Below, piece by piece: positions 1-7,639 of a stretch of DNA of 35,335 bases. The DNA lies in assembly GCA_007695295.1 (NCBI GenBank), contig REEB01000161.1, forward strand, positions 1 through 35,335. Direction: 5' to 3'. Each line of letters begins with the position of its first letter. The stretch's first letter is position 1. The stretch is from Puniceicoccaceae bacterium. Its GTDB lineage: Bacteria; Verrucomicrobiota; Verrucomicrobiia; Opitutales; Opitutaceae. A program made the translations under genes and the position numbers. The notes beneath the pieces are model-generated. The model was not told the origin of the DNA, ran no database searches, and worked only from the letters and a program-made list of their open reading frames with translations.

Positions 1-118
1 TGACGATCTTCATGCCGCTGGAGAGGCGGTTGAGAGAGCGCTGGAGGTTGGCGTTACTGGAAGCCAGATTGGCCGAGGCCATGCTGGCGGAGGAGTTGGT
101 GTTGATAACGATAGACAT
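1..118 (-). CDS. Flagellin, N-terminal fragment (cut by window edge)
   Basis: Only the first 39 codons are present; the gene continues beyond base 1. The ATG at 118-116 is preceded by an AAGGAT ribosome-binding site. The translated start (MSIVINTNSSASMASANLAS...) closely matches the complete flagellin at 463-1260, including the shared LQRSLNRLSSGMKIV stretch. That stretch is the start of the conserved D0/D1 helical domain of flagellin, which forms the filament core. The protein would be exported through the flagellar type III apparatus and polymerise at the filament tip. It is a tandem paralogue of the next gene, in the same orientation. I see no clear promoter of its own in the 345-base gap, and a hairpin at 416-443 separates the two genes. 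Confidence 0.9.
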   Translation of the reverse strand, partial: MSIVINTNSSASMASANLASSNANLQRSLNRLSSGMKIV

Positions 119-462
119 AGATCATCCTTGATACTAACTGCGGCTTCCGTGCCGCACCGGGACCGGGAAAGACGGCTGCGGTCCATGCCGACCGGAAAAA
201 CCCTCCGGCGGGGGAAACGGCGGAAAACACCGGCCGGGGCCGGAAAGGCGGGGCCGAGGTTTTCCGAAAAAGACGCCCGGAGCAGAAGAGCCGCGGGCGG
301 GAGAAGGCCGATGCCCTCATCCGCTCCGGATGGCGGCGGAGCGGATGAAAGCCATCGATCGGAGGAGGAAAGAACGGTGGGGACCATGGGGTCCGGTGGC
401 TCCGGTCTGGCGGAAGAGCCTTCGCCCGATGGGGCGAAGGCTCCCGTCAGTTGTTATGTGTC
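119..462. other. Intergenic region between the two flagellin genes
   Basis: This 344-base stretch holds the ribosome-binding site of the left flagellin and, at 416-443, a perfect hairpin just downstream of the right flagellin. Open frames across it are GC-driven and have no recognisable protein signal. I looked for a sigma-28 type box like the one upstream of the other flagellin and did not find a convincing match. A CCGATC stretch near 357 lacks an upstream TAAA. Confidence 0.6.
416..443 (-). terminator. Hairpin downstream of flagellin
   Basis: A 12-base arm (GAGCCTTCGCCC) is followed by a 4-base loop and a perfect complementary arm, 19 bases beyond the flagellin stop codon. The stem is strong and GC-rich, but no T-run follows on the minus strand. 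It could be a terminator or an mRNA 3'-end stabiliser. Confidence 0.6.
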
Positions 463-1260
463 TTAGCCAAGGAGACGAAGCGCGACTTGGGTGGAGGCAT
501 TGGCCTGGGCGAGCATGGCGGAGCCGCTCTGAACCAGGATGCTGTAGCGCGCCAGTTGAGTGGATTCGGCCGCCACATCGACATCGATGATGCGGCTGTT
601 GGCGGCTTCGAGATTGATCTTGTTGGTGGTCAACATCTCGGAGGCGAAGTTGAGCCGGCTGGACTCGGCGCCGTTTTGGGCGCGGGCGGTGGCGATGCCC
701 TGGAGGGCGTCGGTCAACCCGGTGGTGGTGGCGGCCGCGAGGGTGGCGGGAACGTCGGTGGTGTTGAGCACGCTGGCGACGTCGGAGAGGGTCAGGTTGA
801 CCGACTCGGTGCCGTCTTCGCTGGTCTGCACGCTGAGCACGGAGCCTCCGAAGACGTCGACGCTGTTGAACTTCTGCTGCTGCAGGTTCTGGAGCTGGGC
901 GTGGAGCTGGGTGTACTCGGTGGCGTAGTTGGCCACGTCGGAGGAGTTCTTGGTGACATCCTCCGAAAGGGTTTTCAGCTCGGACATCCGGTCGAGGATG
1001 CTGCCGATGGTCTTGAGGGCGCCGTCCTGCGTCTGCAGGAAGGAAACCGCATTGGCGATATTGGTGTTGGCCGCTTCCGTCCGCTTGATGGCGGCGGACA
1101 TTTTCATGGAGACGGCCAGGCCTCCGGCATCGTCGGAGGGGTTGACGATCTTCATTCCGCTCGAAAGGCGGTTGAGGGAGCGCTGCAGCATTTGGTTGCT
1201 GTGCGCGAGGTTGGCCGACGCGGCATTGGCCGGCAGATTGGTATTGATAACAACTGACAT
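463..1260 (-). CDS. Flagellin
   Basis: This 265-residue protein is the structural subunit of the flagellar filament. The N-terminal D0/D1 helices (about residues 1-130) carry the LQRSLNRLSSG stretch and the NPSDDAGGLAVS motif. The C-terminal helices (about 190-265) carry the NxxxANSRIxDVDxA motif and end in VALRLLG. The central variable part is short (about 135-190), so the filament surface domain is small. A ribosome-binding site (AAGGAAGATCC) precedes the ATG at 1260. The gene is followed by a hairpin and a second flagellin in tandem. A sigma-28-like promoter lies about 100 bases upstream. No chaperone or hook genes are in view, so chromosomal flagellar context cannot be judged. Confidence 0.97.
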   Translation of the reverse strand: MSVVINTNLPANAASANLAHSNQMLQRSLNRLSSGMKIVNPSDDAGGLAVSMKMSAAIKRTEAANTNIANAVSFLQTQDGALKTIGSILDRMSELKTLSEDVTKNSSDVANYATEYTQLHAQLQNLQQQKFNSVDVFGGSVLSVQTSEDGTESVNLTLSDVASVLNTTDVPATLAAATTTGLTDALQGIATARAQNGAESSRLNFASEMLTTNKINLEAANSRIIDVDVAAESTQLARYSILVQSGSAMLAQANASTQVALRLLG

Positions 1261-1652
1261 TGGATCTTCCTTGATCTTGATGCGACGTCCGTGTCGCGAC
1301 GGGCCGTTTTTGAAGCGGTGTTCGACCCCACCGGCCGGAGGCTTTCCTCTGACAGGCCCTAAGATCGGCGGCCCATGAAATTCTTTAGGAGATTTTCTTC
1401 ACGGGGAGCGGGGGGATTCCGCCAAAGATGTAGGCCTTGTTATCGGTCGGCCCGGGTGGGTGGCTCCCGGGAGGCGTCTCATAATGTATCCAATATTTTG
1501 CTACTAAAACCAGGTTAAATTGGGCGGAGAGACGCGGATGGGGAACGGCGGATCCACCCTTTTTCCCGGGCGGCGCGGGCTTGGCGGTCCGCTCCGGATC
1601 GTCCGCCGCAGGAAGCCGCTCACTTGGGAACCGGCGGGGCTCCGGCCGCCGG
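1261..1652. other. Intergenic region upstream of flagellin
   Basis: This 392-base region separates the flagellin start from the stop of the large lipoprotein gene. It contains the flagellin ribosome-binding site, the candidate sigma-28 promoter (1362-1387) and an AT-richer patch around 1480-1520. A CCCGGG pair near 1451-1471 could fold into a weak hairpin downstream of the lipoprotein gene. I see no coding signal. Confidence 0.5.
1362..1387 (-). promoter_or_regulatory. Candidate sigma-28 (FliA) promoter of the flagellin gene
   Basis: Read on the minus strand, TAAA at 1387-1384 is followed after 14 bases by GCCGATCT at 1369-1362. The sigma-28/SigD class consensus is TAAA, about 15 bases, then GCCGATAT, so the match is 10 of 12 with the spacer one base short. 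The position, about 100 bases upstream of a flagellin start codon, is where such a promoter is expected. It was assigned by eye only. Confidence 0.5.
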
Positions 1653-4600
1653 TCAGCGCAGCTCGATCCGGGTTTGGGCCGAGTCCAGGACTGTTTCGAG
1701 AAACTCGATGAAAGCGGGGTGGTCTTCGCGCGCGAAGGTCCCGGCGCGGAGGCCGCCGGCGAACCGGAGCACTGGGTCGAAGGGCTCCGCGGCCGCGGAG
1801 TCCACGGAGGTCTCGAACCTGCCGAAGGGATGGTCCAGCTCCGGGGGAAGGCTGTCGGTGACCGAGAGCCGGCCGGGGTTGGCCGCGGAGAGGTGTATCT
1901 CCGCGCGGTAGTTGAACGGGGACCGGATTTCGAAGGGGAACCTCCGGTCCTCATCGTGCTGAGCTGGGTTGAAGAAGACGCGTTCCCACGACAAGGGCAG
2001 GCGCACCCGAGCCATTTCGATTGGGTTTTCGGACTGGCGCCGCTGGACATAGCGGTAGGCCAGCAGCAGCGGTTTTTGAAAGTCATGGAGGTGGTCCACG
2101 CGCGTGTCCTGCAGGTTGACGAGGGCTCCGTAGGATTGCAGTAGGTTCCGCAGCGTCGCGGTTTGGTCCGGCCCGGGCACGGATTCGAGGACTTGGCGCA
2201 GCCAGGCGGCCCAGTGGCCCTGCAATTCGACCATTTCCTCGACGGCGAGGGTGCCATCGGCCTCCAGCCTCACGGTCCGGCGGACTTGTACCAGAGCATC
2301 CCCGGGTTGGTTGAAGGGTATGGTTTCAAAGCGCGGACGCACGGGATCGAGCACGAGCACGGAGAGACCGTCCTGGCCGCGCGGCGGGTGCCCGACGGCA
2401 AGGAACTTGTCGGCCGGGTCGATCCAGGGAACGGGTTCGAGCCCGGGGATGTGCACAATCATATGATCGAACTGGGCGAGTGAGGGCAGGTCTGGTACGA
2501 AGTCGCGCCGGGTGTTGACGAGGCCGAGGTGCGCCTCGATGCCAAGTTCGTGCAGCAGCCGGACCATGATGAGGCTTTGGTCTTTGCAGTCGCCGAAGCG
2601 GTTGCGGAGGATGTCCGCCGGTCGGTTCGGAATGCGGCCGCGGATGCCGAAGTTGATGGCCTTGTAGGCGAAGTGGTCCCCCAGGTGGCGCGCCACTGCT
2701 TGGACGCCCTCCAGGGTGGAAACGTTTTCCGGCGCCAGGGACTGTGCCAGGGAGGTGAGGGACGCTTCCGGCTCGTCGAGGTGGGCGGCGAGCTCCTTGA
2801 GGTAGTCGTGGGCGAGGGTTTCCCAGGAAGCGGATCCCCTCGGGCCGAACCAAGCGACCGGGTTCACCTGATGGTAATCCGGCATGAAGGCTTCCACGCG
2901 GTGGGTGGGCGTCCCCTCGACGATCCAGCCTATCCAATCCTCGCCGGAAAGGAACTCGGCGTCGTCCGAAGAGAGCCGGAGACCGGCTTCCCCGAGATCG
3001 CCCCGGGCGATGATGAAGGCCACTTCACGACGGTAGAGTCCGCCGAGCGGGAAGCGTTCGAAAACCGGCTCCTCCACCGGCCCGAGGGTGGTCCGGGTGA
3101 CTTCCAGCTCGAGGTGATGGCCGATGCCGAGCCCGGGCACCGGCAGGTGGAGGCTGCGCTTGCTGCTGACGATGCCGTCCTTCTCCCGGTCGGAGAGATA
3201 GAACCGGGCCAGGTCTCCGGAGGCCACCGCAATACCGTCGGCATCGAAGACCTCGAGGCGGTTGACATAGATGCCCTCTGAGAGAGGATCGAATTCGCGG
3301 ACGATTTCCCGGAGTTGGGCAAGGCCGCTTCCATCGAGGATGCGGTAGCGCCCGTAGAGAGTGCTCCGCTGTGGCTGCCCGCGTTCAAAATGGATGGCGA
3401 GGCCGTAGTAATCGACGAGTGCTCCCGAGGCCGGGTCCGGCTCGGCAATCTCCACAAACCGGGCACGGACTACATCGGGGAGGGGGACAGGGGCCAATTC
3501 GCGGCTGAAGAGAGAACTGTCAGTTTCTCCGAGAGTGGTGATGACCTGCTGCAGCAGTTTGCGCCCTTCGGCATGTCCGGGATTGGCCTTGAGCAGATGT
3601 TCGAAAGCCTGGCGGGCATCGGCATAGTGGCCGAGGCCGAGGTTGCTCAATCCGATGAGGAACTGGTAGTCGCTCGATCCGGTGCGCTGATAGAGATGGG
3701 TGGCGAGATCGAGGGCCTGGTTGGAGCGGCCGTCGCCGATGTAGAGATCAATGAGCAAGGCGGCGGTATCGGGCTGGCGGTCAAATTCGGCCTCAACCTC
3801 TTCCAAGAGGGCGATGGCGGCGGGGAGTTGACCGGTTTCGCGGAGAAAGGCTGCATGCCATGGGCGGACCGTGTGGTCCGGGAGCTGGTGGCGGTGCCGC
3901 TGGATGGCGGATCCGACTTCATCCCAGCGGCCGGCCGTGGAAAGGCCGTGGAGGTGATAGCCGAAGCTCGACTCGGTGACCAAACCTTGGGCGAAGAGCC
4001 GTTCGTAGTGGGTGATGGCCTCGTCGGTCCGGCCGGTCTGGTGCAGGACGGCTCCAAACAACTCCTGGAGCTGGAGGTGATCGGGCTCGCTGGGCACGAT
4101 GGGCTGCAGGCGTTGATAGGCGGCGGCGGGATCGCCGGCATGAAAGTGGGCGTATCCCAGGTCGAGCAGGAGAGCCACATTCTGGTCATGGGAACGCGAC
4201 CGAGCCTCTTCGAGCGCTGCGATCGCCCGGGGGTAGTTGCGCCGTTGGAAAAAGAAGTGGCCGAGGCCGCGATGGAATTCCCGCTCGAAGTCCGCATGAC
4301 CGGTGGGCCGCAGGGGGCGATCGGGGGGCTGGAGGGAGACCCGCTGGAAAAACCGGCTCGCGCGCTCCTCCACGGCCACCGGATCGGCGGCATCGCCGAC
4401 ATAGGCAAGCAACCAGGCCCAGTCATCGATCTTGCGGAAATGGTGTATGAAGACGCGGGTAAGTCCGTGGTCGATCGGATGCCGCAGGACATACTCGACG
4501 GCTTCACTTCCGGCGGCGGCGGGCCGGCGCCGGATCGCGCCGGGCGTGCCGGCCAGGGAAAACTGGCGGGCGAAGCCGAAGCCATGGGCGGCTGCATCTA

Positions 4601-5450
4601 TGGCGAGGTCCGCCGAGGGCAAACGGGCGGCGGAGAGGGTGAACTCATCCTCGGTGAAGCCGTCGCGAACTCCCAGGTACGCGCCGGGCTGGTTTTCCAG
4701 CCAGGGAGCGCGCACATAGGGGTGCGCGTCCAGATCCAGGGAAGCCCCCAGCTCCGGCAGATGCAGGCGGTCGGGGAGAGAAGCGCCCGGCGAAAGTGCG
4801 AAGCGTTGTGGATCGGCCGGACGAATGGCGGCCAGGGTCTGGTTGGCGATGGCATGGAGGTCCTTGATGCGCCCCGAAGGATTCAGCCCATCAAAATGGA
4901 TCTGGTGGGAGAAGCCGTTCCGGTAACTGTAAAACACCAGACTGAATCCCGGGCCGGGATTGACGTGGTGCTCGACTTCGAAACCCCACCACCGGAAACC
5001 ATTGGTCTCGACCAGGAACGTCGAGAGAAGGGTTAAATCGGGATTATCTTCCAACTTCCGTTGGTTCATTGCAGCCACCTGCTCGTCATTCATCGGCAGA
5101 TCGATGCCGATGCGCCCCACCACGATGGAGAGGTGGACGGAGCGGTTGGGGAGGCTGATTTCGCTGGCGACGAGCTGGGGGCGGCGGGACTCGGGGCGGT
5201 AGTCAAAGGAGCGAAGGATGGAGCTCCAGGCTTCCGGATCGCGCTCCCAGCGCAGATTGGACGGCTCCAGAAGCAGGAGGTCCTGGTGGTGGACAACCTC
5301 GCCGAGCGGTGTGGTCAGAGAAGTGCCGGTGATGCCGGGGCGGGTGGTTTCGCAACCGGGCAGGACGAGGCACCCTGCGCAGGCGATGAACAGGGGAAGG
5401 TGGCTGACGGGGCGGGGTGTTGAGGCCGGGGGCGAAGGGTATGCGGGCAC
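1653..5450 (-). CDS. Large lipoprotein with TPR repeats, DUF3857 and transglutaminase-like domains
   Basis: The 1265-residue product starts at a GTG codon; a stop lies just upstream in frame. A signal peptide with lipobox LPGC (Cys33) predicts a lipid-anchored envelope protein. Residues about 385-640 form tetratricopeptide repeats, which usually mediate protein contacts. Residues about 660-820 resemble DUF3857. Residues about 915-1015 are a transglutaminase-like domain with Cys955 in the motif FGDCKDQS, His996 in FDHM and Asp1011 in WIDP, so the Cys-His-Asp triad looks intact. DUF3857 plus transglutaminase is a common pair in Bacteroidetes and Verrucomicrobia; the long N-terminal part and TPR block make this one unusually large. 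The substrate is unknown; a role in modifying or cleaving envelope protein is inference. It stands alone between flagellin and the Hcp-like gene. Confidence 0.85.
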   Translation of the reverse strand: MPAYPSPPASTPRPVSHLPLFIACAGCLVLPGCETTRPGITGTSLTTPLGEVVHHQDLLLLEPSNLRWERDPEAWSSILRSFDYRPESRRPQLVASEISLPNRSVHLSIVVGRIGIDLPMNDEQVAAMNQRKLEDNPDLTLLSTFLVETNGFRWWGFEVEHHVNPGPGFSLVFYSYRNGFSHQIHFDGLNPSGRIKDLHAIANQTLAAIRPADPQRFALSPGASLPDRLHLPELGASLDLDAHPYVRAPWLENQPGAYLGVRDGFTEDEFTLSAARLPSADLAIDAAAHGFGFARQFSLAGTPGAIRRRPAAAGSEAVEYVLRHPIDHGLTRVFIHHFRKIDDWAWLLAYVGDAADPVAVEERASRFFQRVSLQPPDRPLRPTGHADFEREFHRGLGHFFFQRRNYPRAIAALEEARSRSHDQNVALLLDLGYAHFHAGDPAAAYQRLQPIVPSEPDHLQLQELFGAVLHQTGRTDEAITHYERLFAQGLVTESSFGYHLHGLSTAGRWDEVGSAIQRHRHQLPDHTVRPWHAAFLRETGQLPAAIALLEEVEAEFDRQPDTAALLIDLYIGDGRSNQALDLATHLYQRTGSSDYQFLIGLSNLGLGHYADARQAFEHLLKANPGHAEGRKLLQQVITTLGETDSSLFSRELAPVPLPDVVRARFVEIAEPDPASGALVDYYGLAIHFERGQPQRSTLYGRYRILDGSGLAQLREIVREFDPLSEGIYVNRLEVFDADGIAVASGDLARFYLSDREKDGIVSSKRSLHLPVPGLGIGHHLELEVTRTTLGPVEEPVFERFPLGGLYRREVAFIIARGDLGEAGLRLSSDDAEFLSGEDWIGWIVEGTPTHRVEAFMPDYHQVNPVAWFGPRGSASWETLAHDYLKELAAHLDEPEASLTSLAQSLAPENVSTLEGVQAVARHLGDHFAYKAINFGIRGRIPNRPADILRNRFGDCKDQSLIMVRLLHELGIEAHLGLVNTRRDFVPDLPSLAQFDHMIVHIPGLEPVPWIDPADKFLAVGHPPRGQDGLSVLVLDPVRPRFETIPFNQPGDALVQVRRTVRLEADGTLAVEEMVELQGHWAAWLRQVLESVPGPDQTATLRNLLQSYGALVNLQDTRVDHLHDFQKPLLLAYRYVQRRQSENPIEMARVRLPLSWERVFFNPAQHDEDRRFPFEIRSPFNYRAEIHLSAANPGRLSVTDSLPPELDHPFGRFETSVDSAAAEPFDPVLRFAGGLRAGTFAREDHPAFIEFLETVLDSAQTRIELR

Positions 5451-5581
5451 TTGGCCATTCGATCAGTGCGCCATCGCCCGGCAAGGCCAAAGCAGGATCG
5501 GAACCCGAAAAATTTGCGAAAATACTCCAAGGCCAGGATCCGCCCGACGGCGGCCGGGCGGATCGCGGGGGTCGCCCGGGT

Positions 5582-6070
5582 TCAGCGACCGCGGGCCTTG
5601 TTGGAGCGAGACGAGTTGTAGTCTTGGGCGCGGGCGGGCGTGGCGGGGGCGACGCGGCCGAGCGGTTCGAGCGAGCGGTAGTGGATAACGCAGGTCTCGG
5701 TTTCGTCCTCCACGTTGAGGCTGGTGATGCGGGCGCCGTGGAGGCGGTAGCGCATGCCCTCGTGCACCAGGACCATGGTGGCGGGCTTGTTGCTCTCACA
5801 GATGGCCTTGGCAAGCGCGGGAGTCGATTTGCCGACGCGGCGCACAAGGGTGAGGCTGCCTTCGCCGCGGCTGGCGACGGGACGCGCCTGCTCGCCCGCC
5901 GTGGGCAGGCCGGTGACCCGCTCGAGGGCGATTTCGGGGGCCTCGTTTTTAACGACCGACTCGCCTTCGACGCCCTCGATTTTCAGAAAAATATCCGCTG
6001 CGGAAACGGGCAGGACGGCGGCGAGGCTGAGGAGACAGAGGGTGGAGAGTATGGTTTTTGGTGTGATCAT
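5582..6070 (-). CDS. Exported Hcp-like protein
   Basis: The chosen ATG at 6070 gives 162 residues and has an AAGAGGG ribosome-binding site; a longer frame to 6148 adds 26 unlikely residues. The N-terminus (MITPKTILSTLCLLSLAAV...) is a signal peptide ending near VSAA. The mature start, DIFLKIEGVEGES, matches the opening strand of the Hcp family, which builds the type VI secretion tube. Canonical Hcp is cytoplasmic and has no signal peptide, so this looks like one of the exported Hcp-fold proteins and not a secretion tube subunit. No other type VI genes are nearby. The C-terminal 20 residues are polar and rich in Arg, Ser and Asn. Function is unknown. Confidence 0.72.
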   Translation of the reverse strand: MITPKTILSTLCLLSLAAVLPVSAADIFLKIEGVEGESVVKNEAPEIALERVTGLPTAGEQARPVASRGEGSLTLVRRVGKSTPALAKAICESNKPATMVLVHEGMRYRLHGARITSLNVEDETETCVIHYRSLEPLGRVAPATPARAQDYNSSRSNKARGR

Positions 6071-6195
6071 AACCCTCTTGGAACGGACTTCTGCAGGTAA
6101 ACTTAAACCGGGGGCGGAAGTGGCAGAGTGGTTGCGGTGGAGTCCCACCCGCTGTTGCGATTGTCAGGCCGCTGAGGGTGTGGTGAACTGGCGGA

Positions 6196-7569
6196 GTGAT
6201 GCAAGCAACCCCATCGGCCCCTCCAAACCCGCTCCTCACCGAGGGCATGCTGGCCTACCAAAAGGGGAGGAGCCTCGACCATTGCCCCGGCTTTCGGGCC
6301 GCGCTGCAGGTTGAGGGCGGGAAGGACCGGCGGATCTTTGCCGGTCTCAGGATTGATGGGCTGGAGGTATTCACCGAATCGCAGAACCGTTTTTTCTTCG
6401 ACCACGAGGGGCGGGTGGTCCGGTTTGATCTTCCCGGCCTGCAGGGTTTCCGCGGACTCTCCCACCAGGCGACGGCCCTGCGGTGTCGCCGGATCGGCCG
6501 GGGTGTGGTGCGCGAACGGGTGCGGCTGTCCGCCTCCGATCTCGACCGGGCCTGCCGGGAGGCCTGGCAGACCGGTGGTGAATTGCAAGCAGCCTTGCAG
6601 GCGCCCGGCCCGCTCCGCCATGCCGCACCGACGGAAGAGACGGCCCGGGCCGCGCTCGGACCCCTCATCGACCGGCTGGCCGGCTGGACTCCCGGGCGAC
6701 TGGCGGCGGAGGCGGTCCGTTTCGAGAAAGTCTACCAGCCGATCCCGATCCTCCCCCCTGATCACTACGCCAGCCTTGTGGTGCAGGGGACGGAGGGTTG
6801 CTCCTTTGACACCTGCACCTTCTGCACTCTGTATCGGGATATACCCTACAGAGTACGGTCGCCGGATGCATTCCGCGGGCATCTGGAGGCGGTCCGGGCA
6901 TTCCACGGCGAAGGCTTGCGCCGCTTCACCCGGATTTTTCTGGGCCAGGCCAATGCGCTGGCGGCTCCGCAGCGGCGCGTGGTTGCCTGGCTGGAGGAGT
7001 TGCGGAGCGAATTTGAGCTGCCGGCGCCTGGGCGCGTAGTGCATCCGTCCTGGGCCTTGGGCGGCATGGACCGCTTCCTCGGGGTCGGGTCGTTTCTCGA
7101 CGGTTTCACCGGGATGCGGAAGACGGGGGAGGATTACGCCGAGTTGAAGGCTCTCGGACTCGACCGCGTTTATCTCGGCGTGGAGTCGGGATCGGACGAG
7201 CTCCTGCGCTGGGTGGGCAAGCCGGCCGTGACCGCGGAAATGCGGGAGACGCTTCGCAGGATCCAAGCCGGCGGCCTGATCGGCGACGTCATCCTCATGG
7301 TTGGCTTGGGCGGGGAACGATTTGCGGACGAGCAGGTGCGCTGTTCGCTCGACTTCCTGGCCGGAAGTGGGCTGCCGCCGGGCACCCGCGTTTACCTCTC
7401 GGATCTGCACGCCCATGAAGGCTCGGCCTACCTGCGGGCGATGGAAGCCGAGCGTATCGCACCCCTCGATCCCCCCGCGATGGACTCCCAGCGATCTCGA
7501 CTGCGGGCCGGCATTCGAGCCTTGGGCCTTCAGGCCGTTCCCTACCGCATCGAACCCTTCTGTTACTGA
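6196..7569 (+). CDS. Radical SAM protein of unknown substrate
   Basis: The product is 457 residues from a GTG at 6196 immediately followed by ATG at 6199; the true start could be either, or the ATG at 6247. The iron-sulfur cluster motif is at Cys202, Cys207 and Cys210 in TEGCSFDTCTFCTLYRD. The spacing CX4CX2C differs from the usual CX3CX2C but is what I recall for a bacterial family with GCSxxxCTFCxxY signatures. A TIM-barrel-like core follows (about 195-420), with YLGVESGSDELL corresponding to the SAM-binding GxES region and GVGG-like strands later. The 190-residue N-terminal part has no domain I recognise. It would cleave S-adenosylmethionine to a 5'-deoxyadenosyl radical; the target molecule cannot be told. 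It is divergent from the Hcp-like gene and convergent with the BMC operon. Confidence 0.85.
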   Translation: MMQATPSAPPNPLLTEGMLAYQKGRSLDHCPGFRAALQVEGGKDRRIFAGLRIDGLEVFTESQNRFFFDHEGRVVRFDLPGLQGFRGLSHQATALRCRRIGRGVVRERVRLSASDLDRACREAWQTGGELQAALQAPGPLRHAAPTEETARAALGPLIDRLAGWTPGRLAAEAVRFEKVYQPIPILPPDHYASLVVQGTEGCSFDTCTFCTLYRDIPYRVRSPDAFRGHLEAVRAFHGEGLRRFTRIFLGQANALAAPQRRVVAWLEELRSEFELPAPGRVVHPSWALGGMDRFLGVGSFLDGFTGMRKTGEDYAELKALGLDRVYLGVESGSDELLRWVGKPAVTAEMRETLRRIQAGGLIGDVILMVGLGGERFADEQVRCSLDFLAGSGLPPGTRVYLSDLHAHEGSAYLRAMEAERIAPLDPPAMDSQRSRLRAGIRALGLQAVPYRIEPFCY

Positions 7570-7578
7570 ACCGTGGTC

Positions 7579-7632
7579 GGCAGGGACTTGCCGCGGAAGG
7601 GGGGTGCGAACGCCGCCGCGGGGTCCTTGCCT
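7579..7632. terminator. Bidirectional hairpin between convergent genes
   Basis: Imperfect inverted repeats (GGCAGGGA...CCGCGG against CCGCGG...TCCTTGCC) can fold into a long stem with an apical loop of about 19 bases. The structure lies between the stop of the radical SAM gene (7569) and the stop of the dehydrogenase that ends the BMC operon (7640). No T-run is evident on either strand, so the terminator role rests on position and stem strength. Confidence 0.5.
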
Positions 7633-7639
7633 GCGGGTG

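Noticed and set aside
1451-1471. CCCGGG inverted pair as terminator of the large lipoprotein gene
   Set aside because: The stem is only six bases with a long loop, and no T-run follows; too weak to call.
6113-6200. tRNA-Ser/Leu-like start (GTGGCAGAGTGGTTG) followed by a hairpin
   Set aside because: The D-arm resemblance is real, but there is no matching acceptor stem, no 7-base anticodon loop and no TTCGAATC-type T-arm downstream. At most it is a decayed fragment.
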